In this document: in pieces, positions 9,801 to 53,800 of the stretch
How positions within the stretch are numbered: the first letter of the stretch is position 1
Layout: every line of letters starts with the position of its first letter
Assembly: GCA_035578155.1 (NCBI GenBank)
Contig: JAPWDM010000001.1
Span: 164,955,498 to 165,019,497 of the forward strand
DNA from: Brachynemurus nebulosus
Taxonomy: Eukaryota > Arthropoda > Insecta > Neuroptera > Myrmeleontidae
Direction of reading: 5' to 3'
DNA: 64,000 nt
The notes under the pieces: generated by a model
What the model was told of the DNA's origin: nothing
The model's database searches: none
Seen by the model: the letters and a program-made list of their open reading frames with translations, nothing else
Made by a program: the position numbers and the translations under genes

Positions 9801-12156
9801 AGTGTTTACCGTGGTTATTTAATTTTTTTATTTACAAAAATATGTTATAAAATATTAAATATATAAATAAATAAATTGAAACTAAGTTACATTGGTAATT
9901 TTAGAAATTATCTGTAGAAATCAATCAAGTGCTAATGGTTTCTAACCAAAGATTTATATATCATAATTCATAACGTTAATGGCTTTCACACACTGAATGA
10001 AATAAGAAATTTAATATGAAATAAGAGATAATGGGTGTTCGCCATCGAATGACCTTGAATGAAATTTTAACTTAACTGCTCATAGGTATATGTAGGTACA
10101 GTATAGCACCGATAATGGAAACATCAGTTTCGGAAATTTTTTGAGAGCATCAAGTTAGTCAACATCACTTTTGGAAAGTTGCATCAAAAATGTCAAGTAC
10201 ATAAATATTAAATCCATGTGTAATAGACCATGACGCATGATTTTATCAAAAGAAACAAATAAATATACCGGTGATGGTAGTGACAAACAGCAGACCTCAA
10301 AACGTGGGAATGTGGATTTTTATTATTGCACATAGAATGTTTACCTATATGTATTCTGTTCTGTGGCTGTTTTTATCATACGCAAAATGTAAACAAAATC
10401 ATTTCAAAGCCAATTAATAAAACGAAAAATGAAAAAATATTTTCTGAGATAAATAATTTTTAATTCTTCACTTTTTTTTCTTTTATTAATATTTAAAAGA
10501 AACGTAATTTTAATTCAAAACATAATCTGACGATATTTGTGAATCGTCCCTGGTCAAAAAGCATCACTTTTGTCTAGCACCACTTTTGGAGACTACTTTT
10601 TCTTGACAAAACTGGTGCTCTACTGTATTTTTGTACATCAAAATTCGTGATTTTTTTTGTCACTAAGTGACAAAAAAAGTCATCACGAAAGTTACGTTTC
10701 CATGAATTTGGATGTACAAAAATACGTACCTATACCTATTTTACTTGATACATTCAACGTCACTCGATGGCGAACACCCATTATGTCTTATTTCTTATTT
10801 CATTCATTGTGTGAATGCCATAACCAGTCATAAAAGGTTAAAACAAAAATTTATGTGCGTCATCAAAGGAGTTCATGAGAGTGTCTACAACATTGTTAAT
10901 ACATGTTTTTTCTCTTACAGTCTTCGTACACAAATTATTCTTGTATCTTCATACAAAGATGCTCATCATCATTTTGTGTACCCTACATTCCCATACGTAC
11001 TAAAACAAAAATATCGAAACTTACATCTACTGCCGGATCCATGTACTATCGATTTGAATGGTCTAGTCATAAGTGCCACGTCAGTAGATGTTTTAAAACA
11101 CCTAAGTACTGCCGAAATTTGGTATGTGTTATAATTTGCTACAAATAATAAAGTATTTGTAATTCAGATAAATTTTAAATCTTGACGTGATAAGACATAA
11201 AAGTGAAACCTTACCAACTCACACACCATGTCGTAGGACGACAACAAAAAATAGTGTACCAGTTGGACGTTTTATCATTATAGGTTATGACTGTCTAGGT
11301 GTTAATTTGACTTAAAATATTTTAAACATTGTAATTCTAACTTATCGGTAAAATTTGTACTTGAAACTTTTTATTTCTTTAAAATAGGGCCATCAAGAAA
11401 AGATAAAATTGAACGGAACAAATGATCCATTAGAAAATACAGATTTTTACCGTGTATAAAACCTTATTGGTCTCACTTGCGCCTCTGGTGGTAAAATTAG
11501 AATTAGTATCAAGTAAAAATATACGCGTACGTTTAATTGGTGATATAAATCTGATAATACGCACATAATTTGTATAATACATATTTCTATGCCAATTGAA
11601 CGTATACGTATATTTTTACTTGGTACTAGTTCTAATTTTACCATCAGAGGTGCGCGTAATTTTTTCGTCGCCAATAGTTTTCGTATAATAAATTTTTATA
11701 GACTAAAAATACATGCATATCTCCAATTTTTTGTGTTAATTTAATCGGTTTGTGCTTTTACTTTCAGTCAACCGACAACAAGTGATCGAGCTAGTAGACT
11801 GTCTTCTCATATCATTGCACAGAGATGTATGTACCCACTAGTGCCGTTGGGATCGGAAATTCCATTAGAATCGGAACGTTGGGGCCTTTATACAAAACTA
11901 GATTATACCCCACATATCTTGATTTTACCATCAACATTAAGATATTTTATTAAGGTAAACACTTAGTTAATCCATTAAAAATGTAATTGTAATTAATTTA
12001 TCAAAAATTTAGGAAATTCGAGGATGCATCGTAATTAACCCAGAGGCAGTTGCTAAAGGATATCGAGGTGGAACGTTTGCACGACTGGAAGTGTTTCCAA
12101 ATTCAAAGGAGAATTCAGTTAAAGATAACATTTTATGCCAAATAATAAAAGTATAA
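888..12156 (+). CDS. POLA2: DNA polymerase alpha subunit B (3' part, seven exons)
   Basis: Accessory B subunit of the DNA polymerase alpha-primase complex, which makes RNA-DNA primers in the nucleus. Exons read as 888-1000, 2589-2865, 6302-6566, 8894-9128, 10921-11121, 11768-11954 and 12013-12156. Each junction is AG/GT and keeps phase, giving 473 residues. The first exon ends in the FSPKI-type linker seen before the folded core. The next two carry the OB-fold part (KYSER, EPATVYGQ, LQQYSLFRGQ). Exons from 8894 onward carry the inactive phosphoesterase-like domain (VTAGPYTLDD, DVVIMIGPF, HILILPSTLRYFIK, NPEAVAKGYRGGTFARL). Relative to family members of about 600 residues, roughly the first 125 are missing; no matching exon is visible in 1-887, so the gene starts left of the window. 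Introns are large and filled with transposons. The gene ends tail-to-tail with Beclin-1. Family identity is secure; exact ends of the first exon are less so. Confidence 0.93.
1130..2021. mobile_element. Large fold-back DNA element, CAGCTGAACC family (copy 1)
   Basis: The ends read CAGCTGAACCTTTTTTTAT and, inverted, AAAAAAAGGTTCAGCT, flanked by TA on both sides. Almost the whole 892 bp folds on itself: left-arm blocks (GGTGGATAGGGACCGCAT, ATGCAATAACTTATGTTC, TACTGTCTCTTGATTTTG) recur inverted in the right arm, meeting near 1545-1565. No coding capacity is seen. TA flanks and CAG ends fit a non-autonomous Tc1/mariner-pogo type. It sits in a POLA2 intron. Confidence 0.8.
2948..3289. mobile_element. 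MITE of the 'GTCAGGGAATT' family (copy 1)
   Basis: Ends are inverted (GGTGGCTACATTAG and TCTCTGACCACC). The body has several copies of the phrase AAAGTCAGGGAATT. Related elements lie at 28116-28410 and 46691-47322. It is non-coding and lies in a POLA2 intron. Confidence 0.65.
3449..3597. mobile_element. Short hAT-type MITE
   Basis: Terminal repeats CAGTGATTCTCAAAGTG and (inverted) CAAACTTT...CAGCGGTTTTTATCTC match the CAGTGNTTCTCAAA style of hAT ends. The flanks GTGTAGCG and GTATAGGG could be a decayed 8-bp target duplication (6 of 8 match). Confidence 0.5.
3980..5930 (+). mobile_element. Non-LTR-like repeat with mariner and SINE-like insertions
   Basis: Parts at 4010-4342 and 5253-5418 plus 5770-5927 match, in the same order, the copy at 55437-57160. 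Shared phrases are AAATTTGGGGGGACAGG, TCTGTACCTAAGGGTGGGG, GCTAATCCGAATTTGCTG and the tail ACTTCCAATGGGAAGTTAAT. A mariner (4343-5252) and a palindromic insert (about 5419-5769, opening with GCCACAGAGAACCAGAG) interrupt it. The hairpin plus short tail suggests the 3' end of a LINE; no open reading frame survives. Confidence 0.5.
4343..5252 (+). mobile_element. Mariner element, rearranged and defective
   Basis: TA flanks both ends (TACTAGGGTG... and ...CAGCCTAGTA). The transposase remnant (about 4566-5142) begins in the N-terminal helix-turn-helix region (ETKQRLDKYYGESAPSNTMV), then AGRPSDVTT-like and VDETWIHHYTPET, which holds the first catalytic Asp of the mariner D,D34D triad. It then stops near KPKSQQ without the second and third Asp. 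The first about 220 bp (4343-4563) are an inverted copy of the last about 215 bp (5038-5252), including transposase 3' coding sequence, so the normal 5' end is absent. It cannot make active transposase. Confidence 0.88.
6818..7225. mobile_element. hAT-type MITE (TAGTGATG ends)
   Basis: Starts TAGTGATGTCGG and ends CCGACATCACTA-like (CGACATCACTA), with a perfect 8-bp target duplication GTTGTTTT at 6810-6817 and 7226-7233. The interior repeats GACTAA/TTAGTC motifs. A relative lies at about 58501-58934 and an analogous TAGAGATG element at 44012-44700. It is non-coding and lies in a POLA2 intron. Confidence 0.8.
7337..7879. mobile_element. piggyBac-like non-autonomous element (CACTTTACGGTCC, copy 1)
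   Basis: Terminal repeats CACTTTACGGTCC and GGACCGTATAGTG are flanked on both sides by TTAA (7333-7336 and 7880-7883), the piggyBac target signature. The left part holds a cluster of self-complementary GATC-containing words (GCCGATCGCGATC, TGATCA, CACATATGTG). No transposase frame is present. The second copy is 38671-39473. Confidence 0.75.
7985..8837. mobile_element. Fold-back element, CAGCTGAACC family (copy 2)
   Basis: Carries the family blocks GATGGATAGGGACCGCAT, GGTGGATCGGGACCGCAT, ATGCAATAACTTATATTC and the inverted end GGTTTAGCTG followed by TA. The left end is decayed. The middle is interrupted by a TA-flanked element at 8153-8586; CCGAAAATATA and GCTCAAAACCTCACG on its two sides belong to one uninterrupted family sequence. 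Confidence 0.72.
8153..8586. mobile_element. pogo/Tigger-like MITE nested in fold-back copy 2
   Basis: Ends CAGTAGAGTCCCGGTTATCC and, inverted, GGGATTCTACTG, each bordered by TA (8151-8152, 8587-8588). The terminal CAGTAGAGTCCCGGTTATCCG style is typical of pogo/Tigger elements. The words GGCGGATAA and GAAGGGCGGAT repeat near both ends. No coding sequence. Confidence 0.75.
9223..9725. mobile_element. Inverted-repeat DNA element, 'GTTCGCCAGAAAATTT' family (copy 1)
   Basis: GTTCGCCAGAAAATTT near the left end recurs inverted as AAATTTTCTGGCGAACAC near the right end, and GAGCTTGCACCACTGCAAACC mirrors GGTGTAAGCTCC. The longer copy is 12527-13718. A hAT MITE (9411-9581) is inserted in it. Confidence 0.65.
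9411..9581. mobile_element. GC-rich hAT MITE nested in the preceding element
   Basis: Begins CAGGGCCGGTGAGAGAAATG and ends CCTCGCCGGTTCTG, with a perfect 8-bp duplication ATTATGGA at 9403-9410 and 9582-9589. It is much richer in G+C than its surroundings. A relative with its own duplication is at 54875-55067. Confidence 0.8.
9981..10819. mobile_element. Fold-back MITE with GAATGAAATAAG arms (copy 1)
   Basis: Left arm GGCTTTCACACACTGAATG, then ATGGGTGTTCGCCATCGAATG; right arm inverted CTCGATGGCGAACACCCAT, then CATTCATTGTGTGAATGCC. The centre holds the hairpin word CACTAAGTGACAAAAAAAGT. A pogo-like element (10099-10625) splits it. The compact copy is 38844-39183. Confidence 0.7.
10099..10625. 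mobile_element. pogo-like MITE (CAGTATAGCACC ends), nested
   Basis: Terminal repeats CAGTATAGCACCGATAATGG and (inverted) CTGGTGCTCTACTG, each next to TA (10097-10098 and 10626-10627). Removal rejoins the host fold-back element (GTAGGTA + TTTTTGTAC), matching GTAGGTACTTTTGTAC in the 38844-39183 copy. No coding sequence. Confidence 0.7.
11463..11677. mobile_element. Palindromic MITE, 'GCCTCTGGTGG' family (copy 1)
   Basis: TTGCGCCTCTGGTGGTAAAA at the left is mirrored by TTTTACCATCAGAGGTGCGC at the right, and AGTAAAAATATACGCGTACG by CGTATACGTATATTTTTACT. The whole 215 bp is one hairpin. Other copies: 18268-18487 and 25209-25992. It lies in a POLA2 intron. Confidence 0.7.
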
Positions 12157-12240
12157 TTTAAACAAATGTTTTTAATTGTATAAATTTTTTTTTTATGTAC
12201 AAAGTAAATCATACATTTTTACAATAAATTTTTATTATAA
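12157..12240. promoter_or_regulatory. Shared 3' region of POLA2 and Beclin-1
   Basis: 84 bp separate the two stop codons. AATAAA on the + strand at 12223-12228 can serve POLA2, and AATAAA on the - strand (12236-12231) lies just after the Beclin-1 stop. The two 3' untranslated regions almost certainly overlap. Confidence 0.5.
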
Positions 12241-20063
<7,823 letters not shown>

Positions 20064-20191
20064 GTATGTTTCATATTTTCATGTTCTTATATTTATGACA
20101 TTTATGATAGGTATTTTGAAAGATGAATTTTGACGTTTTAATTAATTTACTTTCTTCCGTTTTATACGCAACGAATGACCAACATTAACAT

Positions 20192-20273
20192 GACGAGGTG
20201 GCCGAGTGGTTAAGGCGTTGGACTGCTAATCCAATGTGCTCTGCACGCGTGGGTTCGAATCCCATCCTCGTCG
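20192..20273 (+). tRNA. tRNA-Ser (anticodon GCT)
   Basis: An 82-nt cloverleaf: acceptor arm GACGAGG pairs with CCTCGTC. The A-box is TGGCCGAGTGG and the B-box GGTTCGAATCC. The anticodon arm TTGGA-CTGCTAA-TCCAA gives anticodon GCT at 20225-20227, reading AGC/AGT serine codons. The long variable arm is typical of tRNA-Ser and no intron is present. A run of six T at 20279-20284 is a good Pol III terminator. It lies between the divergent Beclin-1 and EPRS starts. Confidence 0.96.
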
Positions 20274-20278
20274 ACTAA

Positions 20279-20284
20279 TTTTTT
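20279..20284 (+). terminator. Pol III terminator of tRNA-Ser
   Basis: TTTTTT five bases after the tRNA 3' end, the usual RNA polymerase III stop signal. Confidence 0.8.
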
Positions 20285-21134
20285 ATTCTATCATAATTTC
20301 TTTAAGTTTTACTTTTTGTAAGCCAAAGATTTTTAATTATTTCCTCATTTTTAAATCAGTTTTTAAAATTGCATAATTATTTTTAAATTCTTGTCTAATT
20401 TAACATCTGTATAACTTATAGACTATCGATGTAGGTATGAAACGTATGAAAGGCATGAAAGGTATGAAATGTTTAGTACCGGAATTTACAATATTAATTA
20501 GGGTTCCGTAGAGAATTCTTGAAACTTTTATGATTTGAATACAGGGGCGGATTTAGGCTTTGCGATATGATCCCACCTTGGGCGATATGATAGGGTGGGG
20601 CCTTGTGAGTATCTTCAATATAATTAATTGAAATTTTAAAAATATAATTAATTGAAATTTTTCCATGCCCCCTTATAGATAGCAATTTTTTTCTCCATTT
20701 TAAACTGGGCAGTATTATAAGCTCTCGGGCCTGTATGGCTGTTCTACACACTTTCTAGAGATGGGCATGCTGTCTTTTAGCCCAGTCATCCACAGCACAC
20801 CTCACTCTCTGGGTCTGGAATGATATTCCCAGGGCCGGCTCTGGACCTATTAAAGGTTGAGTTGAGCCCCGTTTCTGTAATAATAATAATAATAAATATA
20901 TATTTAAATTTTCTATAATATTTAATACCGAAAATTGTAAAAAACTAGCTACAGTCAATGGAACCCTAATTTAATGTGCGCCCAACACGCATTTGGTCAA
21001 TTTTGTCATCATTGACGTTCTTTTCGGTACATGTGTTTCAGATGTGTTGTACATATGTTATACGATCTCTTCGGTGTAATCTAAATATGGACTTATAAAA
21101 ATTGGATAAGTAAGAAATATTTTAGAAAATTGTG
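20285..21134. other. Upstream region of EPRS with hAT-like fragments
   Basis: Holds CAGGGGCGGATTTAGGC at about 20543 and CAGGGCCGGCTCTGG at about 20831, both in the style of hAT ends, and an (AAT)n stretch near 20878-20895. No complete element and no coding sequence could be defined. The EPRS promoter must lie in the right part, but no clear core promoter motif was recognised. Confidence 0.4.
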
Positions 21135-47767
<26,633 letters not shown>

Positions 47768-47869
47768 TGTAACACAATTTTTTATATAAAAACATTTGAT
47801 AAAGTAAATTTGAAAAATAATTTTTATTTTTTATTCTGATAAATACAATTCGAGATTTTATTGAATATT
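47768..47869. promoter_or_regulatory. Shared 3' region of EPRS and SIRT2
   Basis: 102 bp separate the convergent stop codons. On the minus strand, AATAAA occurs at 47828-47823 and 47835-47830, about 35-45 nt after the SIRT2 stop. On the plus strand only ATAAAA-type variants are seen. The transcripts very likely overlap. Confidence 0.45.
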
Positions 47870-50800
47870 TTATGATTTTTTATTTTTAATGTCAATCTTT
47901 TTATGCTCTTCTTCCACCATTTTTCTTAATTCATCCTAAAATTTTCCACAATATTAATTCTTGCTGTAATCAAGAAATATTTTTTTTTTTAAATTTACTT
48001 ACCCCCCATCCTAATTTATCTGCTAATTTTTGACAGCCTTCATCACAGTCTCCAAGAAACGCAACGTCTCGAGTATTTTTTTCACTATCAAAATCTAAAC
48101 CGCCACCTATATTTAGTAATTGCATTATTTTGTCTCTTTGGCCAGCTTTTTCGCGATTAATTAATAAGCGTGGACAATCCCAAGGTACTCTGTATTTAAT
48201 TGAAAAAAAAAAAATTAATGTATCATTAAGAATTAAGGCTAAGCTTACAGTGGTGAAAATAAATCAGTTGATCAATTTCTGAAGTGTTTTAAACTACATT
48301 ACTCTACTGCTTTGATTAAGAGAAAGAAAAATGCATAAAAAAAAATATTAAGAATTTTTTAAGTAAACAAATCATCTTAAATGTGTCCAGGGTGGAATTT
48401 TAATAACTCTTATACCTTTTGGTGAATTTCGATAAAATTTTACGATGGTACAAAAAAATTCGATTAAACAACATAGCTATGTTTTATGCTATGTTGTTTC
48501 CAACAAATTCCGTTCTAAATCATCGTAAAATTTTATAGAAATTCACCAAAAGGTATAAAAGTTATTAAAATTCCACCCTGTATACAAATATAATGATTTG
48601 TTTACTTAAAAAATGCTGTTTTTTCTGTAAATTTTTTTATATCCGTGTGACCAATCTATACGCATGTTTCTTTCTCTCAATCGAAGCAGTAGTGTATTTA
48701 TTTGGACGAATTTTTCGTAATTGCCGAGGATGGCAATTTGGCAATATACAAGAAGTCGTCTGTACATAGTCGTTTCCACTGTGAACTTAAATTGCATTTT
48801 TGGTAAAGTATTGTATTAAAATAATTATTACCTATCGACTAATGAAGCAAATGGTTGTACGACTAAAGATGAACCAAGAATGATTAAGAGATCGCATTTT
48901 TTGAAATCGGTTGTAATACACTGATAAAATTTGTCGGGTAAATTTTCACCAAAGAAAACAATATCTGGTTTCACAACTCCACCACAACTAGTACATTTTG
49001 GAATTTTATCAGCAAATATTTCATCTGCAACAAAAAAAATTAATTTATCAAAAAGTTATATTATGTATAAATTCTGGAATTGGTTTAAGATATAAGTTTG
49101 AACATGGAATACCATTTTTCCTGAAAAATATTACAAAGTAATAGAATCAAAAATAAGGGGTTGTTTAAGAGTTTAATTTGAAAAAATGTCAAGTGCGTGA
49201 CGGGCACATCTTTGATTTAGGGTTCCACAGCTTTTCTCAATTTTCGAGGATAGATTAAACAAAAATTAAATATATTTACTGCAGCCCATAAGGGATTTTA
49301 CATAATAAAATGACGTAAGACGTAAGGGGTGTCACCTTTTAGTGATCTTGTATGAAACACTGCGTAGTTTCCTAACTTAACCACAAATGATAATGATTTT
49401 TCAATCAACTAATTAAAAAATCACTGTTATGTGTGGTTAAGTTAGGAAACTACAAAGTTTTATACAGGATCACTAGATGGTGACACTCTTTACGGCTTAC
49501 GTCATTTTATCCTTCTCGTTCCAAACGTCAACTGTAGTGGACATAAAATAATACACAATTTTTGAATATATGAAGGTTAATATGTTATTATGAATGTCCA
49601 GAGACGGAAATAAGATATTTTTTTATAATGTTTCATGATTTGGTTGTCAGTAATAACGCCAGAAACTTTTAAATGTCTACTATAGTCGAAATCAAGTTAA
49701 AAAATAAAATATCTATTAAAAGTGTATTTGGAATGCAAAGGTTATTGTGTAAAAGGCCTAATATAAAACGATAAATGAAGTAAATTTTGATTGTAGAATT
49801 TACATTGGATTTGCATTTAATACAATTAACTGGTTTTAAGTGAAAACTATAAATAGACCACTGAACACTTGTAGCATCGGTTTTTTGAACTGCTTTACTG
49901 AGCCCTCTAGCGGGGTGTGATATGAGGTACATAATGTGCTGTTTGGCTAACTTCAAAAATGCATCACTGCTTGCATGAGGCAGAGTCAAAAGTTCAAAAA
50001 CGCATCACACGCATCACAACGAAAAATCAAAAGTTCATTTTTGCATTTGATGCGTCAAAACAATGCATCAAGAAACTTGGTGAGGCGTGTCCAAGATGCA
50101 TGTCATGTGTATAATGTAGAATTATAACTACTTGCCATATTATGTAGGTATTAACACCAACAGGAATAATTCCGAAAAACAAATTGTAGAAAAAGATGAA
50201 TGTATTTACCTTTCATTAAAATTGTTTAAACTGTTTGAATACATCTTGCATTCAAAATAGGTATGTAATATTTTTTATTCAAATAATTTCAATATTTTCA
50301 ATTTCAAGTAAGTTCAAGTTGAAATTCAAAGATAATATACCTATAAAAGGACTGTATTGCTATATTATCTATAGTCTATCATGCTATATTATCTGTCTTA
50401 TCTATAGCCAAATCAGAGGCTAAATGATGCCAATATCCCGTTTAAAAACATCTAATGTGCATCAAATTTCAAGAGAGCATCAGCAGCGCATCATGTAGTA
50501 TTAGACGCATCAGAAAAGTCATGATGCTGCATCGATGCGGTAAAGTTTACATTTTTGAAGTTACCCTTTATTATTTAGTAAACAGGACCATATTTATTGC
50601 AAGATACAATTTTTATACATACGTATTTTGCAGTTTTTTCTCAAAAAAATTAAATTTTATTATCAATATTGAATTTTGACAGTAATTATTTGGAAAGGCA
50701 CTAAAATTTGTTACTATAGATACAACGGTTATTGCACTGATTAGAATATTACAAAGTAGCAGTTAGTCGCATTTTAAACTAGCCGTACCCGTGACGTTGT

Positions 50801-53800
50801 TCACGCGAAACGTTGAGTAGTTTCTTTTTCCAATTTGTAATTTCTTACAACACAAAATGCATTAAATTGACAATTGTGTATTTATAATTGTATTTTTCGG
50901 TACACAACTAGCAACATTTTCTTTGATTTCAGATTCAGAAAAATTTCCACACCGATAGTACCCAATATTCAATTTATTTACATTTTGTTACTATAGTGAT
51001 GAAATTATGAAATATGTAAATTTACGTAATGTGTGTACATGCTCAAAATGGTTTTTCCATTTTCCCATGGGAATGAGACTTTTTTCGAAGTGAAACGTAT
51101 CTTAAGATGTTGATCCAGATAAAAATTTATAATCACACCAAATTTCATTAAAATTCGTCCAGTAGTTTTTACGTAATGTGTGTACAATGTACATGCTCAA
51201 AATAGTTTTTCCATTTTCCCGTGGGAATGAGACATTTTCCCGAAATAAAAAGTATCTTAGATGTTGACTCAGGTAATAAGTTATCATCACACCAAATTTC
51301 ATTAAAATCCGGACAGTAGTTTTTGCGTGATGCGTGAACAGACAGACAAAAATTTTAAAAATAGCTGTTTTGATATCTACATCGATAACTATTTACAGTA
51401 TTAGTACAATTTTCAAAAAATATTCCATGTACAGAAACGGTCTCGTTACAGTTTTATTATATGTATAGATTATATTTTTACCAAAATAATTTGAAAAGCC
51501 ACAAAAATGTATTACTATAGATACCACGGTTATTGCACTGATTAAAATATTACAAAGTAGCAGTTGCTCGTATTTTGAATGTATTTTGCGGCTTCATTTA
51601 TTCATTGATACGTCCAGTCTATAGACTATACAGGGTGTTAGTGAATAAGTGCGAAAAATTTTAACAGTTGATTTCTGAAGTTCTTTTATGTAAAAAAGTC
51701 CATATAAACCCAAGTCCGAAAACGCTTAGTTTCTAAGATACAGAGTAGATGGGCTATTAGATAGCCCATACCGGTTTTGTGGTAGGAACAGTAACTGGAA
51801 ATTATTTTTTATATTGAAAACGACTACATAAACGACAAACTACTAAAAGGTCATTTTTATCAACTACTTATCGGACATTTGAAAAAACATTTCCAAATTG
51901 AAAAAAAATCATTGGCGTGCCTTTTTTTCTCATCATCACATAGCTGTACCGACGCCACTGGTTTGAGTGGAAATATTCTGTTTACTTCAGAATATGGTTC
52001 TTTTATTGTCTAATAGTGTGTCCCAAATTTTGTGTCAATATCTCAAAACGGTTTTGAAATCTTTAATATTAAAAAATAAAATAAAGTAAAAAAATGTTTT
52101 TTAAGAAAAAGCTTTTATTTAAAAATGGGCTAAAAAAATGAAATAACTACTGAGTGAAGTTTGAAGCAATATGCAACATAATTTATAAAAGCTTGAGGCG
52201 TTATCATTAATTATTTCTGTTTTGGACATAAGTGTAGCTATTTTACTTTTCAGTACTTACCAAACTTAATTAAACGCCTCAAGCTTTTATAAATTATGTT
52301 GCATATTGCTTCAAACTTCACTCAGTAGTTATTTCATTTTTTTTAGCCCATTTTTAAATAAAAACCTTGGCTTAAAAAACATTTTTTTACTTTATTTTAT
52401 TTTCTACTCTTTAGTCTGATTACAATTAATTTAAAAAAAAAATAAAGAAGTAATTTTTTTACCTATATTTTAATCGGTTAATTTACCCTAATCAGACATA
52501 ACTATGAAAACAAAAAATTGCAATGTAAAATCAATGGACAATATTTGACAATTCGAAATCTCAAAAAGTTGCATAGGACTAAAAATCAACAATTTTGGTT
52601 TGGGGCAATTTAGGGAAAAACTAATTATACAATATTGCATTGTCATCAAGGTTAGACACGTATGCAAAATTTGAAACCTCTAGCTCAATTAAAACCTGCC
52701 TAAATTTTGATTCCAAGATTTGATCTAAACCAACATACTAACATAGCAAGTTAAATAAAAGCTTTTAAAAAAAGAAACTGAACACCCTGTATCTTGGAAA
52801 CTAAGCGTTTTCGGACCTGGGTTTATATGAACTTTTTTACGTAAAAAAACCTCAGCAATCATCTATTAAAATCTTTCGCATTTATTCACTAACACCCTGT
52901 ATATAATATGTTCATTGGTCTGTGGTTAAAACATTCAAAATTTAAGTGAAGTTAAAGCTGTAGGATTGATTACAATTCCAGTTTCAAAATACTGGTCATA
53001 TTTTCATACCAAATTTGAATATTTAAATCGAAAAATTAGAAATTAATCTCTAATTCCTGTTAAATCACATAAAATTAGACGAGATAAAGAACCAGGAACT
53101 ACCAAATCGAGACGTAAGGTCAAGTTACAAAAGCCAATCATAAATATTTCATGCCCAAACTTTGATTCCAAAATTTCTGATATTTTATACCTTTCATCCA
53201 CTCTTGAGTATAAAGTTTATCACAACCTCTACAATGACCCGTATTGAATGTGCCATGAGCTTCAACTAATTTTTCACTTGGGATACCGGCAATGCGTTCT
53301 AAGGTGTCAATATTTTGCGTGTAATGACGTAATAGAAGACCTTTCTCATCTAACAATTTGATAAAGTAATGACTTAAAGTGGGTTTAAATGATCCCGGAT
53401 ACAAATCTTTAGCAAGAACGAAAAATGGTTTTGGATTCTGTTCAAAATAATCAATTTCGAAGACAGCGGTTGGGTGCGGTAAGTTATATTTTTGTAAATT
53501 ATCGTACAATCCTGATCCAGGTGAACGAAAATCGGGTATTCCAGCGGCTAAAATCAAATAATTGTAGTAATTAGTATCTATAAGTTGTTGGAGCTAATCT
53601 GTTTCTACCTGTTGATATTCCAGCTCCGGCCATTGTTATAATATTTTTACATTTCTCCGATTTTATATGATTTACGATACCATCCAGAGATACTTCACTC
53701 AATATCTGAAACAAAAATTTAAAAAAAAAAATTAAAGAGGTCTGTCCGATGTAACATAAAACAATCGATATACATTATTTTCTTTGACGGTGTTTAAAAA

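Noticed and set aside
11463..11677. A possible microRNA precursor or attenuator hairpin
   Set aside because: Three related copies exist and the arms are far longer than a miRNA stem; a MITE is the simpler reading.
51005..51302. Overlapping 60-66 codon minus-strand frames with repeated phrases
   Set aside because: They arise from a duplicated non-coding tail repeat; the same words occur twice out of register.
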